From JAVKDP01 sp040222185 (GTDB lineage Bacteria; Bacteroidota; Rhodothermia; Balneolales; Balneolaceae): DNA of 46,261 nt. The translations under genes and the position numbers were made by a program. The notes below the pieces were generated by a model. The model searched no databases. It saw only the letters and a program-made list of their open reading frames with translations, and was not told the DNA's origin. Below are positions 33,529-42,804 of this stretch, piece after piece (position 1 is the stretch's first letter; the number at the start of each line of letters is the position of its first letter). The stretch covers positions 1 through 46,261 of the forward strand of contig JAVKDP010000052.1 in NCBI GenBank assembly GCA_040222185.1, written 5' to 3'.

Positions 33529-34755
33529 ATGAGATTCTTAAATAGCTTATCCGAAGGACTTCGAGTGGCTTTACGCGCTCTTGCGATAAATAAAGTTCGC
33601 TCCGTTTTAACTGCACTCTGTATAATTATTGGTATTACCATGGTTACAGTAGTGGATTCTGTTACCACAGGTATGGACGAGAGCTTTGATAGCAGTATGG
33701 CAATGCTTGGCCAGGATGTTATTTATATAGAAAAATGGCCATGGGACAATGAAGACATGGAATGGTGGGAGATTGCTAACCGTAAGGAAATGCAGTTAGA
33801 ATATGTTGAGTTCCTTGATGAGAGAAGTAAATTAGCGAGTGATGTAGCAGCTTCTGCAAACAGAAATACAAATGTTAGATATAAAGAAAAAAGTGCTGAG
33901 AGAGTTGGGCTAAATGGAGCCACTTCTAACTATCTAAATATCCAGGGGCTTAATATTGAAAGAGGCCGAATGTTCACGGAAGAGGAGGGGCGATCAGGTG
34001 TTAAAGTAGCCGTTATTGGTCAATCTCTACAAGAAGCACTATTTGAAAACGAAGATGCACTTGGAAAGCAGATTCGTGTAGGTGGTCAGAAATTTGTAGT
34101 TATTGGAATCCTGGAGAAGCAGGGAAGTTTTCTTGGCTTGGGAGATGCAGATAACAGAATTATAGTCCCTATTAAAGCTTATGGTCAGATTTTTGGATTG
34201 AGATGGGGAATCCAGATTGGAGTTAAATTCCCTAATGAACAAGCAGCTGCTGATGGAGAATTTGAAATTGAAGGACTCATGCGGCAGGCACGAAATATTG
34301 ATGCTGCGGAAGAAAATGATTTTGCTTTGAACAAACCCCAGGCTTTTGAAGAGCAATTAGCAGCCTTTAAGAATGGGCTGTATTTAGGTGGATTCGTACT
34401 GGTTGGTTTGTCTCTTTTAATTGGTGGTATTGGAATTATGAATATCATGTTTGTTTCAGTGAGAGAAAGAACAAAGGAAATTGGGATTCGGAAAGCAGTA
34501 GGGGCTAAGTCCTGGGAAATTTTAACCCAGTTTCTTATTGAAGCGGTTATGATCTGTATGGTGGGTGGTATAGTTGGTGTTATGTTGGCTGGTGTTTTTA
34601 CCGTAATGATTGATCAGGTTTTCACTGCTACCATGAACCTGAGCGTAGTATTCGTAGCCTTTAGTATCTGTACAGCTGTTGGAGTGATATTTGGTTTTAT
34701 CCCTGCTTACCGGGCTGCAAAATCTGATCCTATTGAATCATTGAGGTTCGAATAA
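33529..34755 (+). CDS. ABC transporter permease, MacB/FtsX type (first of a pair)
   Basis: A 408-residue permease with the MacB layout: membrane segment 1 at about 23-47 (VRSVLTALCIIIGITMVTVV), a large periplasmic MacB_PCD domain about 50-285, and three C-terminal membrane segments of the FtsX domain (IGGIGIMNIMFVSVRERTKEIG near 300, then near 340 and 370). The ERTKEIGIRKAVGA motif is the coupling-helix signature. There is no fused ATPase; the ATPase is the last gene of the operon. Its stop overlaps the start of the second permease (TAATG). Confidence 0.92.
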   Translation: MRFLNSLSEGLRVALRALAINKVRSVLTALCIIIGITMVTVVDSVTTGMDESFDSSMAMLGQDVIYIEKWPWDNEDMEWWEIANRKEMQLEYVEFLDERSKLASDVAASANRNTNVRYKEKSAERVGLNGATSNYLNIQGLNIERGRMFTEEEGRSGVKVAVIGQSLQEALFENEDALGKQIRVGGQKFVVIGILEKQGSFLGLGDADNRIIVPIKAYGQIFGLRWGIQIGVKFPNEQAAADGEFEIEGLMRQARNIDAAEENDFALNKPQAFEEQLAAFKNGLYLGGFVLVGLSLLIGGIGIMNIMFVSVRERTKEIGIRKAVGAKSWEILTQFLIEAVMICMVGGIVGVMLAGVFTVMIDQVFTATMNLSVVFVAFSICTAVGVIFGFIPAYRAAKSDPIESLRFE

Positions 34756-35981
34756 TGCATATAAAAGAAACATTTTCTCAGGCAGGCGAATCTCTTAAAG
34801 CAAATAAGATTCGTTCTTTTTTAACACTACTTGCACTGGTAATTGGTGTATTTTCGGTAATTGTATCAACAACAGCAGTTGCTGTTCTGGATAACTTCTT
34901 CACGAATACGATGAGCATTCTTGGAAGTGATGTAATTACAGTACAAAAGAACCCAGCCGTACAGATGGGTCCGAGAGACGCAAGTTTAAGAAACCGTAAG
35001 AACATCAAGTTCGAAGATGCTGAAGATCTTGATGAGCGGGCAAGAATTGCGGAAGGAATGTCACCTCTCACTACATTCAGCTTTACCAAGATCACTTATG
35101 ATGATGTAGAAACTGACCCGGATGTTAGAGTACGGGGAAGTAATGGTGAGTTTGTTGAAAACAATGCTTTTGTATTGGAAGATGGTAGAAACATCACCGA
35201 CGAGGATGTTCAATATAAAAGGAATGTTGTTGTTTTAGGGAAAGATGTGCAGGTTGAGCTTTTCAAAAATGAATATCCATTAGGTAAGACCGTTCGAATT
35301 GATGGAAAACCCTATTTAGTTATTGGTCTACTTGAGAAAAAAGGGCAAATATTTGGTAACAGCTTTGATAACATTGTAATTATTCCATATACCACTGGGA
35401 TAAACAATTATGGTGGTGGGAGCAGAGGAATAGGTATCCAACTAAGAGCCCCTGAAATTTCCAGGGTACAGGATACAATAGAGGAGATAACCGGGATTAT
35501 GCGCGTTATTCGAGATGTAGAACCTGCGGATGAAAATGATTTTGAAGTAATAACAAACGATTCACTCTCCGGTACATTTGATGCGTTTACAGGTGTTCTA
35601 TATGCTGCTGGTTTTGCAATTGGGTTTATTACGCTTTTAGGAGCCGGAATTGGGGTTATGAACATTATGCTGGTTTCGGTTACGGAACGTACCAGGGAAA
35701 TTGGAGTAAGAAAATCAGTTGGAGCAACCCGAAAGGCAATTGTAAATCAGTTCTTGATGGAGGCGGTATTTTTATGCCAGATTGGAGGACTAATTGGACT
35801 GTTATTAGGCGTTGGAGTTGGTAACTTGGTAGCAGTATGGATCGAGACTGAGGCTGTAATTCCAATATGGTCTGTTTTTGGAAGCTTCTTTGGAATGACA
35901 ATTATTGGCTTAGTATTTGGAGTGTATCCGGCATTTAAAGCGGCTAAGTTAGATCCAATTGAAAGTCTGAGATACGAATAA
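34755..35981 (+). CDS. ABC transporter permease, MacB/FtsX type (second of a pair)
   Basis: Also 408 residues, with the same architecture as the preceding gene: KANKIRSFLTLLALVIGVFS as segment 1, a MacB_PCD periplasmic domain, and GAGIGVMNIMLVSVTERTREIGVRKSVGA starting the FtsX block. Both end in the same FKAAKLDPIESLRYE-like tail (PIESLRFE in the first). They look like an old tandem duplication that could form a heterodimeric permease, unlike homodimeric MacB (inference). It is coupled to the first permease by a 1-base overlap. Confidence 0.92.
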   Translation: MHIKETFSQAGESLKANKIRSFLTLLALVIGVFSVIVSTTAVAVLDNFFTNTMSILGSDVITVQKNPAVQMGPRDASLRNRKNIKFEDAEDLDERARIAEGMSPLTTFSFTKITYDDVETDPDVRVRGSNGEFVENNAFVLEDGRNITDEDVQYKRNVVVLGKDVQVELFKNEYPLGKTVRIDGKPYLVIGLLEKKGQIFGNSFDNIVIIPYTTGINNYGGGSRGIGIQLRAPEISRVQDTIEEITGIMRVIRDVEPADENDFEVITNDSLSGTFDAFTGVLYAAGFAIGFITLLGAGIGVMNIMLVSVTERTREIGVRKSVGATRKAIVNQFLMEAVFLCQIGGLIGLLLGVGVGNLVAVWIETEAVIPIWSVFGSFFGMTIIGLVFGVYPAFKAAKLDPIESLRYE

Positions 35982-35987
35982 AGAAAT

Positions 35988-36010
35988 TGAACAGGAACGA
36001 ATACTGTTCA
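35988..36010 (+). other. Small hairpin between permease and small-protein genes
   Basis: TGAACAG (35988-35994) pairs with CTGTTCA (36004-36010) around a 9-base loop, followed by TTGTATATTTA. It is too AT-rich and lacks a real T-run, so it is at best a weak terminator or processing site. Confidence 0.3.
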
Positions 36011-36045
36011 TTGTATATTTACTGGAAAAAGAAATAGGGCAAATT

Positions 36046-36258
36046 ATGAATGAAGAGATTATTACTAATCTCAATGATCGGCTTGACCGGGCTGTTGAGA
36101 AAGGACGGGATATCCTTGCAGATGAAGAATTAAGGCTTCGTGTAGAAGAGCTAAAGGATGTTGCTGAAGACACTATTAAAAAACACCCTATAAAGAGTGT
36201 TGTTGGTGGTTTGGCGATTGGATTTTTGATAGCGAAGATATTCAGCTCAGGAGACTAA
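36046..36258 (+). CDS. YqjD/DUF883-like small membrane-anchored protein
   Basis: Seventy residues: an amphipathic charged helix (about 1-46, DRLDRAVEKGRDILADEELRL-type composition), then HPIKSVVGGLAIGFLIAKIF as a single C-terminal membrane anchor. This is the YqjD/ElaB/DUF883-like layout of proteins that bind the inner membrane and, in E. coli, ribosomes in stationary phase. It is followed after one base by the YqjE-like gene, the same order as yqjD-yqjE in E. coli. Confidence 0.75.
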   Translation: MNEEIITNLNDRLDRAVEKGRDILADEELRLRVEELKDVAEDTIKKHPIKSVVGGLAIGFLIAKIFSSGD

Positions 36259-36259
36259 A

Positions 36260-36670
36260 ATGGATCAGTTTAGCTCACGAATAAAACAACTCACTAACGA
36301 GCTAAAGGAATACTTTGAGATAAAGCTCAACCTGGCTGTATTAAACATTGGAGAACAGTTATCCAGGCTACTGGGAGAATCTATCCAGAAGTTGATTGGT
36401 TATGTAATTATCGGGGTTGGTTTTTTCTTTGGTTTAATAGCGCTGGCTATTTACTTGGGTGAACTACTTAACAACGAAGCTATTGGCTATGCGATCATAG
36501 CATTGCCACTACTCATAGTTGGTTTATTCCTGATCTTATCAAAAGGAATAGCAAAAGGTATTCAAAACAAATTCATGAGTGAAGTCCTTAAAGCACTCGA
36601 AGATGATAAGCCAGAAGTACTCAAATTACCAGAATCAAAAGGGCAGGAGAAAAATGAAGAAGTCGATTAG
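36260..36670 (+). CDS. YqjE-like phage holin family protein (Phage_holin_3_6 type)
   Basis: A 136-residue protein with an N-terminal amphipathic helix (QLTNELKEYFEIKLNLAVLN), two membrane segments (about 45-70 and 78-98) and a charged tail. This matches the YqjE/holin-3-6 superfamily; despite the name these are chromosomal envelope proteins, not lysis proteins. It sits directly after the YqjD-like gene and overlaps the next start by 17 bases. Confidence 0.78.
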   Translation: MDQFSSRIKQLTNELKEYFEIKLNLAVLNIGEQLSRLLGESIQKLIGYVIIGVGFFFGLIALAIYLGELLNNEAIGYAIIALPLLIVGLFLILSKGIAKGIQNKFMSEVLKALEDDKPEVLKLPESKGQEKNEEVD

Positions 36671-37010
36671 TTCGCTAGATAAGAAAAAGGAAGAGCTTGA
36701 GACAAGCCTTGCGAGAATCCAGGAGGGTATAGATAAGTCTATTGATGAGGTAAAAGGAGACGTAATAGAAAGCCTATCGCCCGGAGAGGTCGTTAAAAAA
36801 TATCCGTTACCAATTGTAGGAGCTGCTATTGTGGTTGGTTTTCTTCTCGGTTCATCCGGTCGCTCAAAGAAAGATTCATCAAAAAACGTGGTAGCAAACT
36901 CACTAGGAAAATCACTCAAAAAAAGACTGACAGAAAAAGCCACAGATATCGCCTTAAACTATATCGAAGAAAAAATCGTCAATGCTAAGTCTGACGATTC
37001 AACAAATTGA
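36654..37010 (+). CDS. Small membrane protein, YtxH/DUF883-like
   Basis: A 118-residue protein from the ATG at 36654, chosen because CAGGAGAAAA precedes it and the coding character starts there; a longer frame from 36579 only overlaps the previous gene. It has a charged helix, then EVVKKYPLPIVGAAIVVGFLLGSSG as one membrane segment (about 43-67), then a basic helical tail ending IALNYIEEKIVNA. The layout resembles YtxH and DUF883 proteins. It is the third of three small envelope genes inside the export operon. Confidence 0.65.
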   Translation: MKKSISSLDKKKEELETSLARIQEGIDKSIDEVKGDVIESLSPGEVVKKYPLPIVGAAIVVGFLLGSSGRSKKDSSKNVVANSLGKSLKKRLTEKATDIALNYIEEKIVNAKSDDSTN

Positions 37011-37120
37011 TATGCCTTGTTCGAAATAAGAAGTATTAAAGCTGGAATAGTAAAATTAATATGTAACTATTTCCGTGATCAATCGTCCAAGCACATCGTC
37101 AACAAAAAAGAAATACAGAC

Positions 37121-38491
37121 ATGAAAAAAACTCTACTGCTCGCAATTTTCACTCTACTTATATCATCAGGCATTTCATATGCCCAGAGTGTACAAAGCAT
37201 TACCCTTCAAGACGCTATTCGGATTTCACTCGAAAATAACTATCAGCTAAAACAAGCTGAGAACAATCTTGGACTAAGTGAGGTCAGTATCCAAAGCGAA
37301 ATGGCTGACTTTTTACCATCGCTAACATCCAGTTTTGGAGGTTCAATTAATCAAGGTAGGCAGCAAACCTTTGTTGAAGATCAATTTCGTTTTGTTGATG
37401 TAGTTTCAAAAGGTGTAAGTGGAAGCTTGAATGCTGGCTTTACCGTTTTCAATGGTTTTCAAAACCTGCTTACATTAAGAATAAGTCAGAATGATAAGGA
37501 ATCGGCTGAAGATCAATTACAAAGAGCTGAAGAGACTATAATTTTTACTACTGCTACCAGATTCTTACAAGTCCTTTTAGATGAACAGTTACTAGCTATT
37601 GCCCAGGAAAACCTGGCTACATCACAAAAGCAATTAGAACAAATTCAGGCACAGGTAGAAGTTGGATCAAGAGCTTCAGTTGATGCATACAACCAGGAAT
37701 CGACTGTTGCGACAAACGAACTTACAGTTACCCAACGGGAGAATACTCTGCAACTAAATACATTATTACTTATACGTCAACTACAAATTGACCCATTAGG
37801 TAATTATGAATTTGTTACTCCTCAATTAACTGAAGCAAATGCATCAAATGCTGATCCTGCTGCTTATGACTTACAAGAATTGATTGATGAGGCACTGAGA
37901 AGTAGAGCTGATTATAGAAGTGAATTAACGAATATCAAGAACCTAAATTTCCAGTTAAAGCTTGCAAGAGCAAGATTACTTCCTACACTTAGTGCAAGTG
38001 CAGGTGTAAACTCAGGTTATAGTGATCAGTATAGATTCGGTGGACAGGATGTAAATTTCGGAGATCAATTCTTTGATCAAAGGGTTAACAAGTCTATTGG
38101 ATTCTCATTTCAGTTACCACTTTTTAGCAACTGGAACAGGATGTATAATATTGAAGTGAGTAAAGTGAATTTAAAGAACGCTGAACTTGGTATCGATAAT
38201 ACAAGACTTCAGATTATACAGGAAGTAACTCAGGCTTACACCGATTACAGTTCCATTGTAAAACAGTTTGAAGCTAGTAATAAAGCTGTAATCGCTTCTG
38301 AGAAAGCTTTTGAAACTCAGCAAGAAAGATACGATGTAGGGGCTAGCACTTTAATCGAATTAAGCCAGTCTCAAGCTACTTATGTAACCGCACAGTCAAA
38401 TTACACCCAGGCATTATATAACCTTGTATTTCAGGAAAAACTCCTTGATTTCTACTTGGGTAAGTTGAGCGGCGATAACGTAGAATTTTAA
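37121..38491 (+). CDS. TolC-family outer membrane efflux protein
   Basis: A 456-residue protein with a signal peptide (residues about 1-21, SYAQS). Two OEP repeats rich in Gln, Ala and Leu heptads follow (SITLQDAIRISLENNYQLKQA near 26, and LIDEALRSRADYRSELTNIK near 250), each with a beta part and long coiled-coil helices. The helical tunnel halves and the AEDQLQRAEETIIFTTATRFLQ segment are standard for TolC-like channels. It is 31 bases before the adaptor gene, so the two form the export conduit with the MacB-type permeases. Confidence 0.92.
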   Translation: MKKTLLLAIFTLLISSGISYAQSVQSITLQDAIRISLENNYQLKQAENNLGLSEVSIQSEMADFLPSLTSSFGGSINQGRQQTFVEDQFRFVDVVSKGVSGSLNAGFTVFNGFQNLLTLRISQNDKESAEDQLQRAEETIIFTTATRFLQVLLDEQLLAIAQENLATSQKQLEQIQAQVEVGSRASVDAYNQESTVATNELTVTQRENTLQLNTLLLIRQLQIDPLGNYEFVTPQLTEANASNADPAAYDLQELIDEALRSRADYRSELTNIKNLNFQLKLARARLLPTLSASAGVNSGYSDQYRFGGQDVNFGDQFFDQRVNKSIGFSFQLPLFSNWNRMYNIEVSKVNLKNAELGIDNTRLQIIQEVTQAYTDYSSIVKQFEASNKAVIASEKAFETQQERYDVGASTLIELSQSQATYVTAQSNYTQALYNLVFQEKLLDFYLGKLSGDNVEF

Positions 38492-38522
38492 TAAAATTAA
38501 GTAAACAATTAGGGATTAAATT

Positions 38523-39923
38523 ATGGCTAAGAAAAAATCATCCACCGGTAGAGTTTTACTTTGGGTTGGTGTAGTACTTGTAGTTGTCGTTCTTTCAGGG
38601 TTTGGTTTAAAAGCAGCTGGAGTAATTGGCAATAACGAACAAGGTATTTCAGTTGAAACGGCTACAGCAAAACTTAAAACAATCACCCAGGTAGTTTCCG
38701 CTTCAGGAAAGATTCAACCTGAAGTTGAAGTTATTATTCGTCCAGATGTTTCCGGGGAAATCATTCTCTTGGCTGTTAAAGAAGGAGACTTTGTTCGCAA
38801 AGGTGATCTTCTTGTAAGAATTAAACCCGATATTTACCAGGCACAGATTGATAACCTCAATGCTGCTTTATTAACTCAGAAAGCGAGACTGGAGCAAACC
38901 AGAGCTAGCTTAATCCAGGCCGAAGCTGCACACCTTAAAAATGAAGAGCTTTATAAAAAAGCCATTATTTCTGAATTGGATTACATCCAAACCAAGTCAA
39001 ACTGGGAAGCACAAAAGGCTAACCTAAAAGCTTCTGAGTATCAAATTCAAAGTGCTGAAGCTCAACTTCGCCAGGCAGAAGAGGAGTTAGAACAAACTGT
39101 AATTCGTGCTCCACAAGATGGTTCTGTTACAGGGCTAGGAGTTGAAGAGGGTGAGAGAGTTCTTGGTAATTCACAAATGGCTGGTACAGAAATGATGAGA
39201 GTTTCTTTACTAGACAGAATGGAAGTTCTTGTAGAAGTGAATGAGAATGATATCGTAAATGTATCACTTACTGACACCACTCGAATTGAAGTAGACGCTT
39301 ACCCGGAAAGACGATTTAATGGTATTATTACTGAGATTGCAAACTCCGCAAGAATTACCGGAGCAGGATCAAATGAGCAGGTAACAAATTACCAGGTAAA
39401 AGTTCGAATTGTAACTCCACATAACCTGGGAGTTTCTGGTGGTGAGTTGGTTCAAAATGAAACTGATGAAAATATCGAGAATATGTTTGTTCCTAATTTT
39501 AAGCCTGGAATGTCTGCAACAGTTGATATCGAAACTGAAACAGCAATAAATATTGTCTCAGTGCCTATTCAAGCTGTTACCGTGAGAGATTTTGCACAAG
39601 ACAAGAAGCCTACTGGTGAAGAAACACCTGAAGGTGAAGGTGATGAAGCTCAGGTTGAAATGGCTTCCAGCACTGAATCTGATGATGACCTTGTTGTAAA
39701 AAAGGAAGATATCAGGAAAGTGATATTCAAAGTTGTAGAAGGCAAAGCTGTTCGTATTCCTGTTGAAACAGGCATTAGTGACAATACCCACATTCAGATT
39801 ACCTCAGGTGTAGAAGCTGGTGATGAGATTGTGATTGGTAGTTACAGAACGCTTTCAAGATCTTTAAAAAATGATGACAATGTGAGAGTAAACAATAGCA
39901 ACTCATTCGCATCAAATAACTGA
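38523..39923 (+). CDS. HlyD/MacA-type periplasmic adaptor protein
   Basis: A 466-residue membrane fusion protein: one N-terminal membrane segment (about 10-33), a lipoyl half (SGKIQPEVEVIIRPDVSGEI near 58), a coiled-coil hairpin about 105-185 (LNAALLTQKARLEQTRASLI), the second lipoyl half (VIRAPQDGSVTG near 193) and beta-barrel domains. A long acidic insert near 360-393 (rich in E, G and D) separates the barrel from the membrane-proximal domain, which is unusual. The adaptor links the MacB-type permeases to TolC. Confidence 0.92.
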   Translation: MAKKKSSTGRVLLWVGVVLVVVVLSGFGLKAAGVIGNNEQGISVETATAKLKTITQVVSASGKIQPEVEVIIRPDVSGEIILLAVKEGDFVRKGDLLVRIKPDIYQAQIDNLNAALLTQKARLEQTRASLIQAEAAHLKNEELYKKAIISELDYIQTKSNWEAQKANLKASEYQIQSAEAQLRQAEEELEQTVIRAPQDGSVTGLGVEEGERVLGNSQMAGTEMMRVSLLDRMEVLVEVNENDIVNVSLTDTTRIEVDAYPERRFNGIITEIANSARITGAGSNEQVTNYQVKVRIVTPHNLGVSGGELVQNETDENIENMFVPNFKPGMSATVDIETETAINIVSVPIQAVTVRDFAQDKKPTGEETPEGEGDEAQVEMASSTESDDDLVVKKEDIRKVIFKVVEGKAVRIPVETGISDNTHIQITSGVEAGDEIVIGSYRTLSRSLKNDDNVRVNNSNSFASNN

Positions 39924-39940
39924 TAAATAGGGCAGTTTTT

Positions 39941-40666
39941 ATGACAGATAAAAGAGCAGTAATTGAAATCAGTGACTTAAAGCGTCATTACCAGATGGGT
40001 GACACTGAAGTAAGGGCATTAGATGGTGTTTCGGTTGAAATAAAGGAGAACGAATACATAGCCATCATGGGACCTTCAGGATCAGGGAAGTCAACATTAA
40101 TGAATATGATTGGCTGTCTTGATACTCCAACTTCAGGTCAGTATATCCTGAATAACAATTATGTTAGCGAGATGGATGACGCTGAGCTTGCTGAGGTCAG
40201 AAATACTGAAATTGGTTTTGTATTCCAGACGTTTAACCTGCTTCCCAGAACAAGCTGTCTAGCCAATGTTGAGTTGCCTTTAATTTACGCTGGTATCAAG
40301 TCTTCCGAACGAAAAGAAAGAGCTACTGATGTGTTAACAAAAGTAGGGCTAGGAGACAGGGTAGATCACAAGCCCAATGAGCTTTCTGGTGGTCAACGGC
40401 AAAGAGTAGCTATTGCAAGAGCTTTGGTAAACAATCCTTCTATTCTATTGGCTGATGAGCCTACAGGTAACCTGGATTCAAAGACAGGGGAAGAGATTAT
40501 GCTTTTATTTGAAGAGCTTTACAGACAAGGAAACACAATTATCCTTGTTACACATGAAAACGAAATAGCTGAGCATGCCCGAAGAATCGTTCGATTGCGG
40601 GATGGCCTGATAGAGTCGGATGTGATGGTGGAAAACCCCACACTGGCTGAAGAAGCATTAGTATAA
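39941..40666 (+). CDS. ABC transporter ATP-binding protein, MacB/LolD type
   Basis: A 241-residue ATPase with Walker A GPSGSGKST near 43, Q-loop FQTFNLLPR near 98, the ABC signature LSGGQRQRVAIARAL near 147, Walker B ILLADEPTGNLDS near 168 and the switch His in LVTHENE near 204. MacB in E. coli has this domain fused to the permease; here it is separate and last in the operon. A strong terminator follows directly. Confidence 0.95.
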   Translation: MTDKRAVIEISDLKRHYQMGDTEVRALDGVSVEIKENEYIAIMGPSGSGKSTLMNMIGCLDTPTSGQYILNNNYVSEMDDAELAEVRNTEIGFVFQTFNLLPRTSCLANVELPLIYAGIKSSERKERATDVLTKVGLGDRVDHKPNELSGGQRQRVAIARALVNNPSILLADEPTGNLDSKTGEEIMLLFEELYRQGNTIILVTHENEIAEHARRIVRLRDGLIESDVMVENPTLAEEALV

Positions 40667-40699
40667 AAAAGGCGCTCAATTGAGCGCCTTTTTTATTTC
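40665..40699 (+). terminator. Strong Rho-independent terminator of the export operon
   Basis: AAAAAAGGCGCTCA and TGAGCGCCTTTTTT form a perfect stem (GGCGCTCAATTGAGCGCC is fully palindromic at 40671-40688), flanked by A6 and T6. It is effective in both directions and also ends the convergent outer membrane protein gene. Confidence 0.9.
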
Positions 40700-40715
40700 A
40701 TAAAGAAATTAATAT

Positions 40716-41708
40716 TTAATTTCTGAACCCAATACCTATACCAGCATTCACAGTAGTGTATTCGGCTACTGTTGCTTCAGCATAGATTCTCAGAATTGCT
40801 ACTTTGAATTGTAACCCAGCTAATGCGTGTATTCCGGCGTCACTATCTTGTGTATATGAAACAGGATCGGAAAGAATTTGACCTCCTCCCAAATCATAGT
40901 CTCCAACCATGTTAAGCTCAAAACTACCAGTTTGAAAACCAACGCCTGCATAAGCAGATATGAATGGAAGTGTTTTACCAACAAGAGCGTTGAATACAAA
41001 AGAGTCAGTAGTGGTTTCTACTTTTTGATCTGTTGCTCCTGCGTTAAACTCTAAGTCAGCACTAACATCAATACTTGTAAACGCTGCCATAAGTGATATA
41101 TCAACAGGAAGAAGCTTTCCACCTGGAATCCATTGGTTTAACCCATGCTTGATCCCAGCACCAAACAAAGCGATATCGCCATAGTCGCCAAGGCCTGTTT
41201 CAGGGATGTATCGTACAGTAACATCAGTGCCTTTGATTAAGCCAACATTTCCCTGGATCATTGCTGTAGGTACATAACTGAAACCTGTTCCGCCTGGAAC
41301 ATTAAAGCTATAGTTGTTACCTGGATCAGAAATTGTTTGTCCGCTTCCTTTTGAACCAGCAATGGTATTAGATGTACCAGCAGTTACATTAGCGTTTACA
41401 AGGCCGATTTGAGAGGCATCAAAAGATTGTCCGCTACTAGGAACTGCTGCTACAGCCGTTCTTACTTGAAGACTGAAACCGAGTTTTTTTGTTGGTGCTG
41501 CTTTTGTAGTCCAACCTGAATTAAGTGTGGTACTCAATCCGGTAGGGAGTGGACTTAAATAAGCTTTGGTTAAAGCTGTTGCATTATTAGAGCCCGACTC
41601 AAGAAACGCCTTGATCTCATCAAGTTGTGCAAAAGCTGGGTTCGAAAATAAGAGTGCAAAAAGGAAGCAAGCTCCCGTTAACATTCTTCTTGATAGGCGG
41701 TAGTACAT
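40716..41708 (-). CDS. Outer membrane beta-barrel protein, DUF6588-like
   Basis: A 330-residue protein with a signal peptide (residues about 1-27, NPAFAQ). After a short helical segment (LDEIKAFLESGSNNATALTKAYLSPL split by loops) the sequence is rich in Gly/Ser and alternating beta strands, ending IYAEATVAEYTTVNAGIGIGFRN with the aromatic-near-end pattern of outer membrane barrels. The pattern fits Bacteroidota proteins annotated as DUF6588; this is recognition without a search. A good Shine-Dalgarno (CCTGGAGGTTTAT) precedes the ATG. Function unknown. Confidence 0.72.
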   Translation of the reverse strand: MYYRLSRRMLTGACFLFALLFSNPAFAQLDEIKAFLESGSNNATALTKAYLSPLPTGLSTTLNSGWTTKAAPTKKLGFSLQVRTAVAAVPSSGQSFDASQIGLVNANVTAGTSNTIAGSKGSGQTISDPGNNYSFNVPGGTGFSYVPTAMIQGNVGLIKGTDVTVRYIPETGLGDYGDIALFGAGIKHGLNQWIPGGKLLPVDISLMAAFTSIDVSADLEFNAGATDQKVETTTDSFVFNALVGKTLPFISAYAGVGFQTGSFELNMVGDYDLGGGQILSDPVSYTQDSDAGIHALAGLQFKVAILRIYAEATVAEYTTVNAGIGIGFRN

Positions 41709-41800
41709 ATAAACCTCCAGGTTATCTGTTTTTAAATTATCCTCTAATATTAGTAATAAAAAATCGAAATCGAATACCCAATTTGAGGTATTTAATTTTT

Positions 41801-42712
41801 CTAATCTAAAGATTCCAGCATATTTATATAGGATTGATACCTACTGGCATCAATTTCTCCTTTCTCAAAAGCATCCATTACCCCACAATTGGGTTCATGC
41901 AGGTGTGTACATGTGTTGAACTTACAATGTTCCCGTGGTGCAAGCATTTCAGGGAAATACAATGATAATTCCCAGGGTTCTATATTAAATAATCCAAATT
42001 CTCGAATTCCAGGGGTATCAGCAAGATATCCACCACTTGATAATTGAATCAGTTTGGCAAAAGTGGTGGTATGTTTTCCTTTGTTTGATGATGAAGATAC
42101 TTCTCCAACTTTTTCAGAATAGGAAGGATCGATAGTGTTTAACAGACTGGTTTTACCTACCCCTGAAGGGCCAATAAATACAGAAGTTTTGTCTTTCAGT
42201 TCGCCCTTTAATGTTTCAATAGTAAGTGTGTCTTCAATACTTGTAACGATGAAAACATACCCAAGCCCTTCATAAAGGGTTTTTAAGTCAGCGATAAATT
42301 TTAAATCACCTTCAGTAGCAAGATCTGCCTTGTTTACTATAATACCCCCTGGCACATCATAGGCTTCGCATGTCACCAGGAACCGATCAATGAATCCCTC
42401 TTTTAAATCTGGTTTTCGAATGGATTGTACTACAAAGGCCAAATCAAGATTTGATACGAGAATATGCTCGCCGCGCCTGCCATGCGTTGCTTGCCGCGTG
42501 ATGTAGTTTTTCCGTTCATTAATCGCTTCAATAACCCCGGTTCCATCATCATTCATGGTAATATCTACCCAATCACCTACAGAAATGGGGTTTGTAACTT
42601 CTTTTTCCTCTAGTCTAAAACGACCGGGCAATCTGCTACGAACTATTTCTCCCTGACCTATATCAACGAGATACCAACTACCGGTAGATTGTACTACTCT
42701 TCCATTTTGCAT
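41801..42712 (-). CDS. rsgA: Ribosome small subunit-dependent GTPase A
   Basis: A 303-residue protein from the ATG at 42712 (MQNGRVVQSTGSWYLV), which matches the usual family start; a TTG at 42745 would add 11 residues and is less likely. It has an N-terminal OB domain, then a circularly permuted GTPase: the G4-like VNKAD near 132 comes before G1 FIGPSGVGKTSLLN near 177, and G3 DTPGIREFG near 230. The C-terminal zinc motif is CKFNTCTHLHEPNCGV. It matures the 30S subunit. Confidence 0.92.
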   Translation of the reverse strand: MQNGRVVQSTGSWYLVDIGQGEIVRSRLPGRFRLEEKEVTNPISVGDWVDITMNDDGTGVIEAINERKNYITRQATHGRRGEHILVSNLDLAFVVQSIRKPDLKEGFIDRFLVTCEAYDVPGGIIVNKADLATEGDLKFIADLKTLYEGLGYVFIVTSIEDTLTIETLKGELKDKTSVFIGPSGVGKTSLLNTIDPSYSEKVGEVSSSSNKGKHTTTFAKLIQLSSGGYLADTPGIREFGLFNIEPWELSLYFPEMLAPREHCKFNTCTHLHEPNCGVMDAFEKGEIDASRYQSYINMLESLD

Positions 42713-42804
42713 GGCTGAAAATACGGAAGAGTGAGTTATTGACAAGCAAGTATTTTAAAGTTTACATTCGTTCAATCAATTACCAAAACTTAATACCCAG
42801 AACT

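Noticed and set aside
36260..36670. Phage lysis cassette
   Set aside because: The holin-type name comes from the family only; the neighbours are YqjD-like and exporter genes and there is no endolysin or phage gene.
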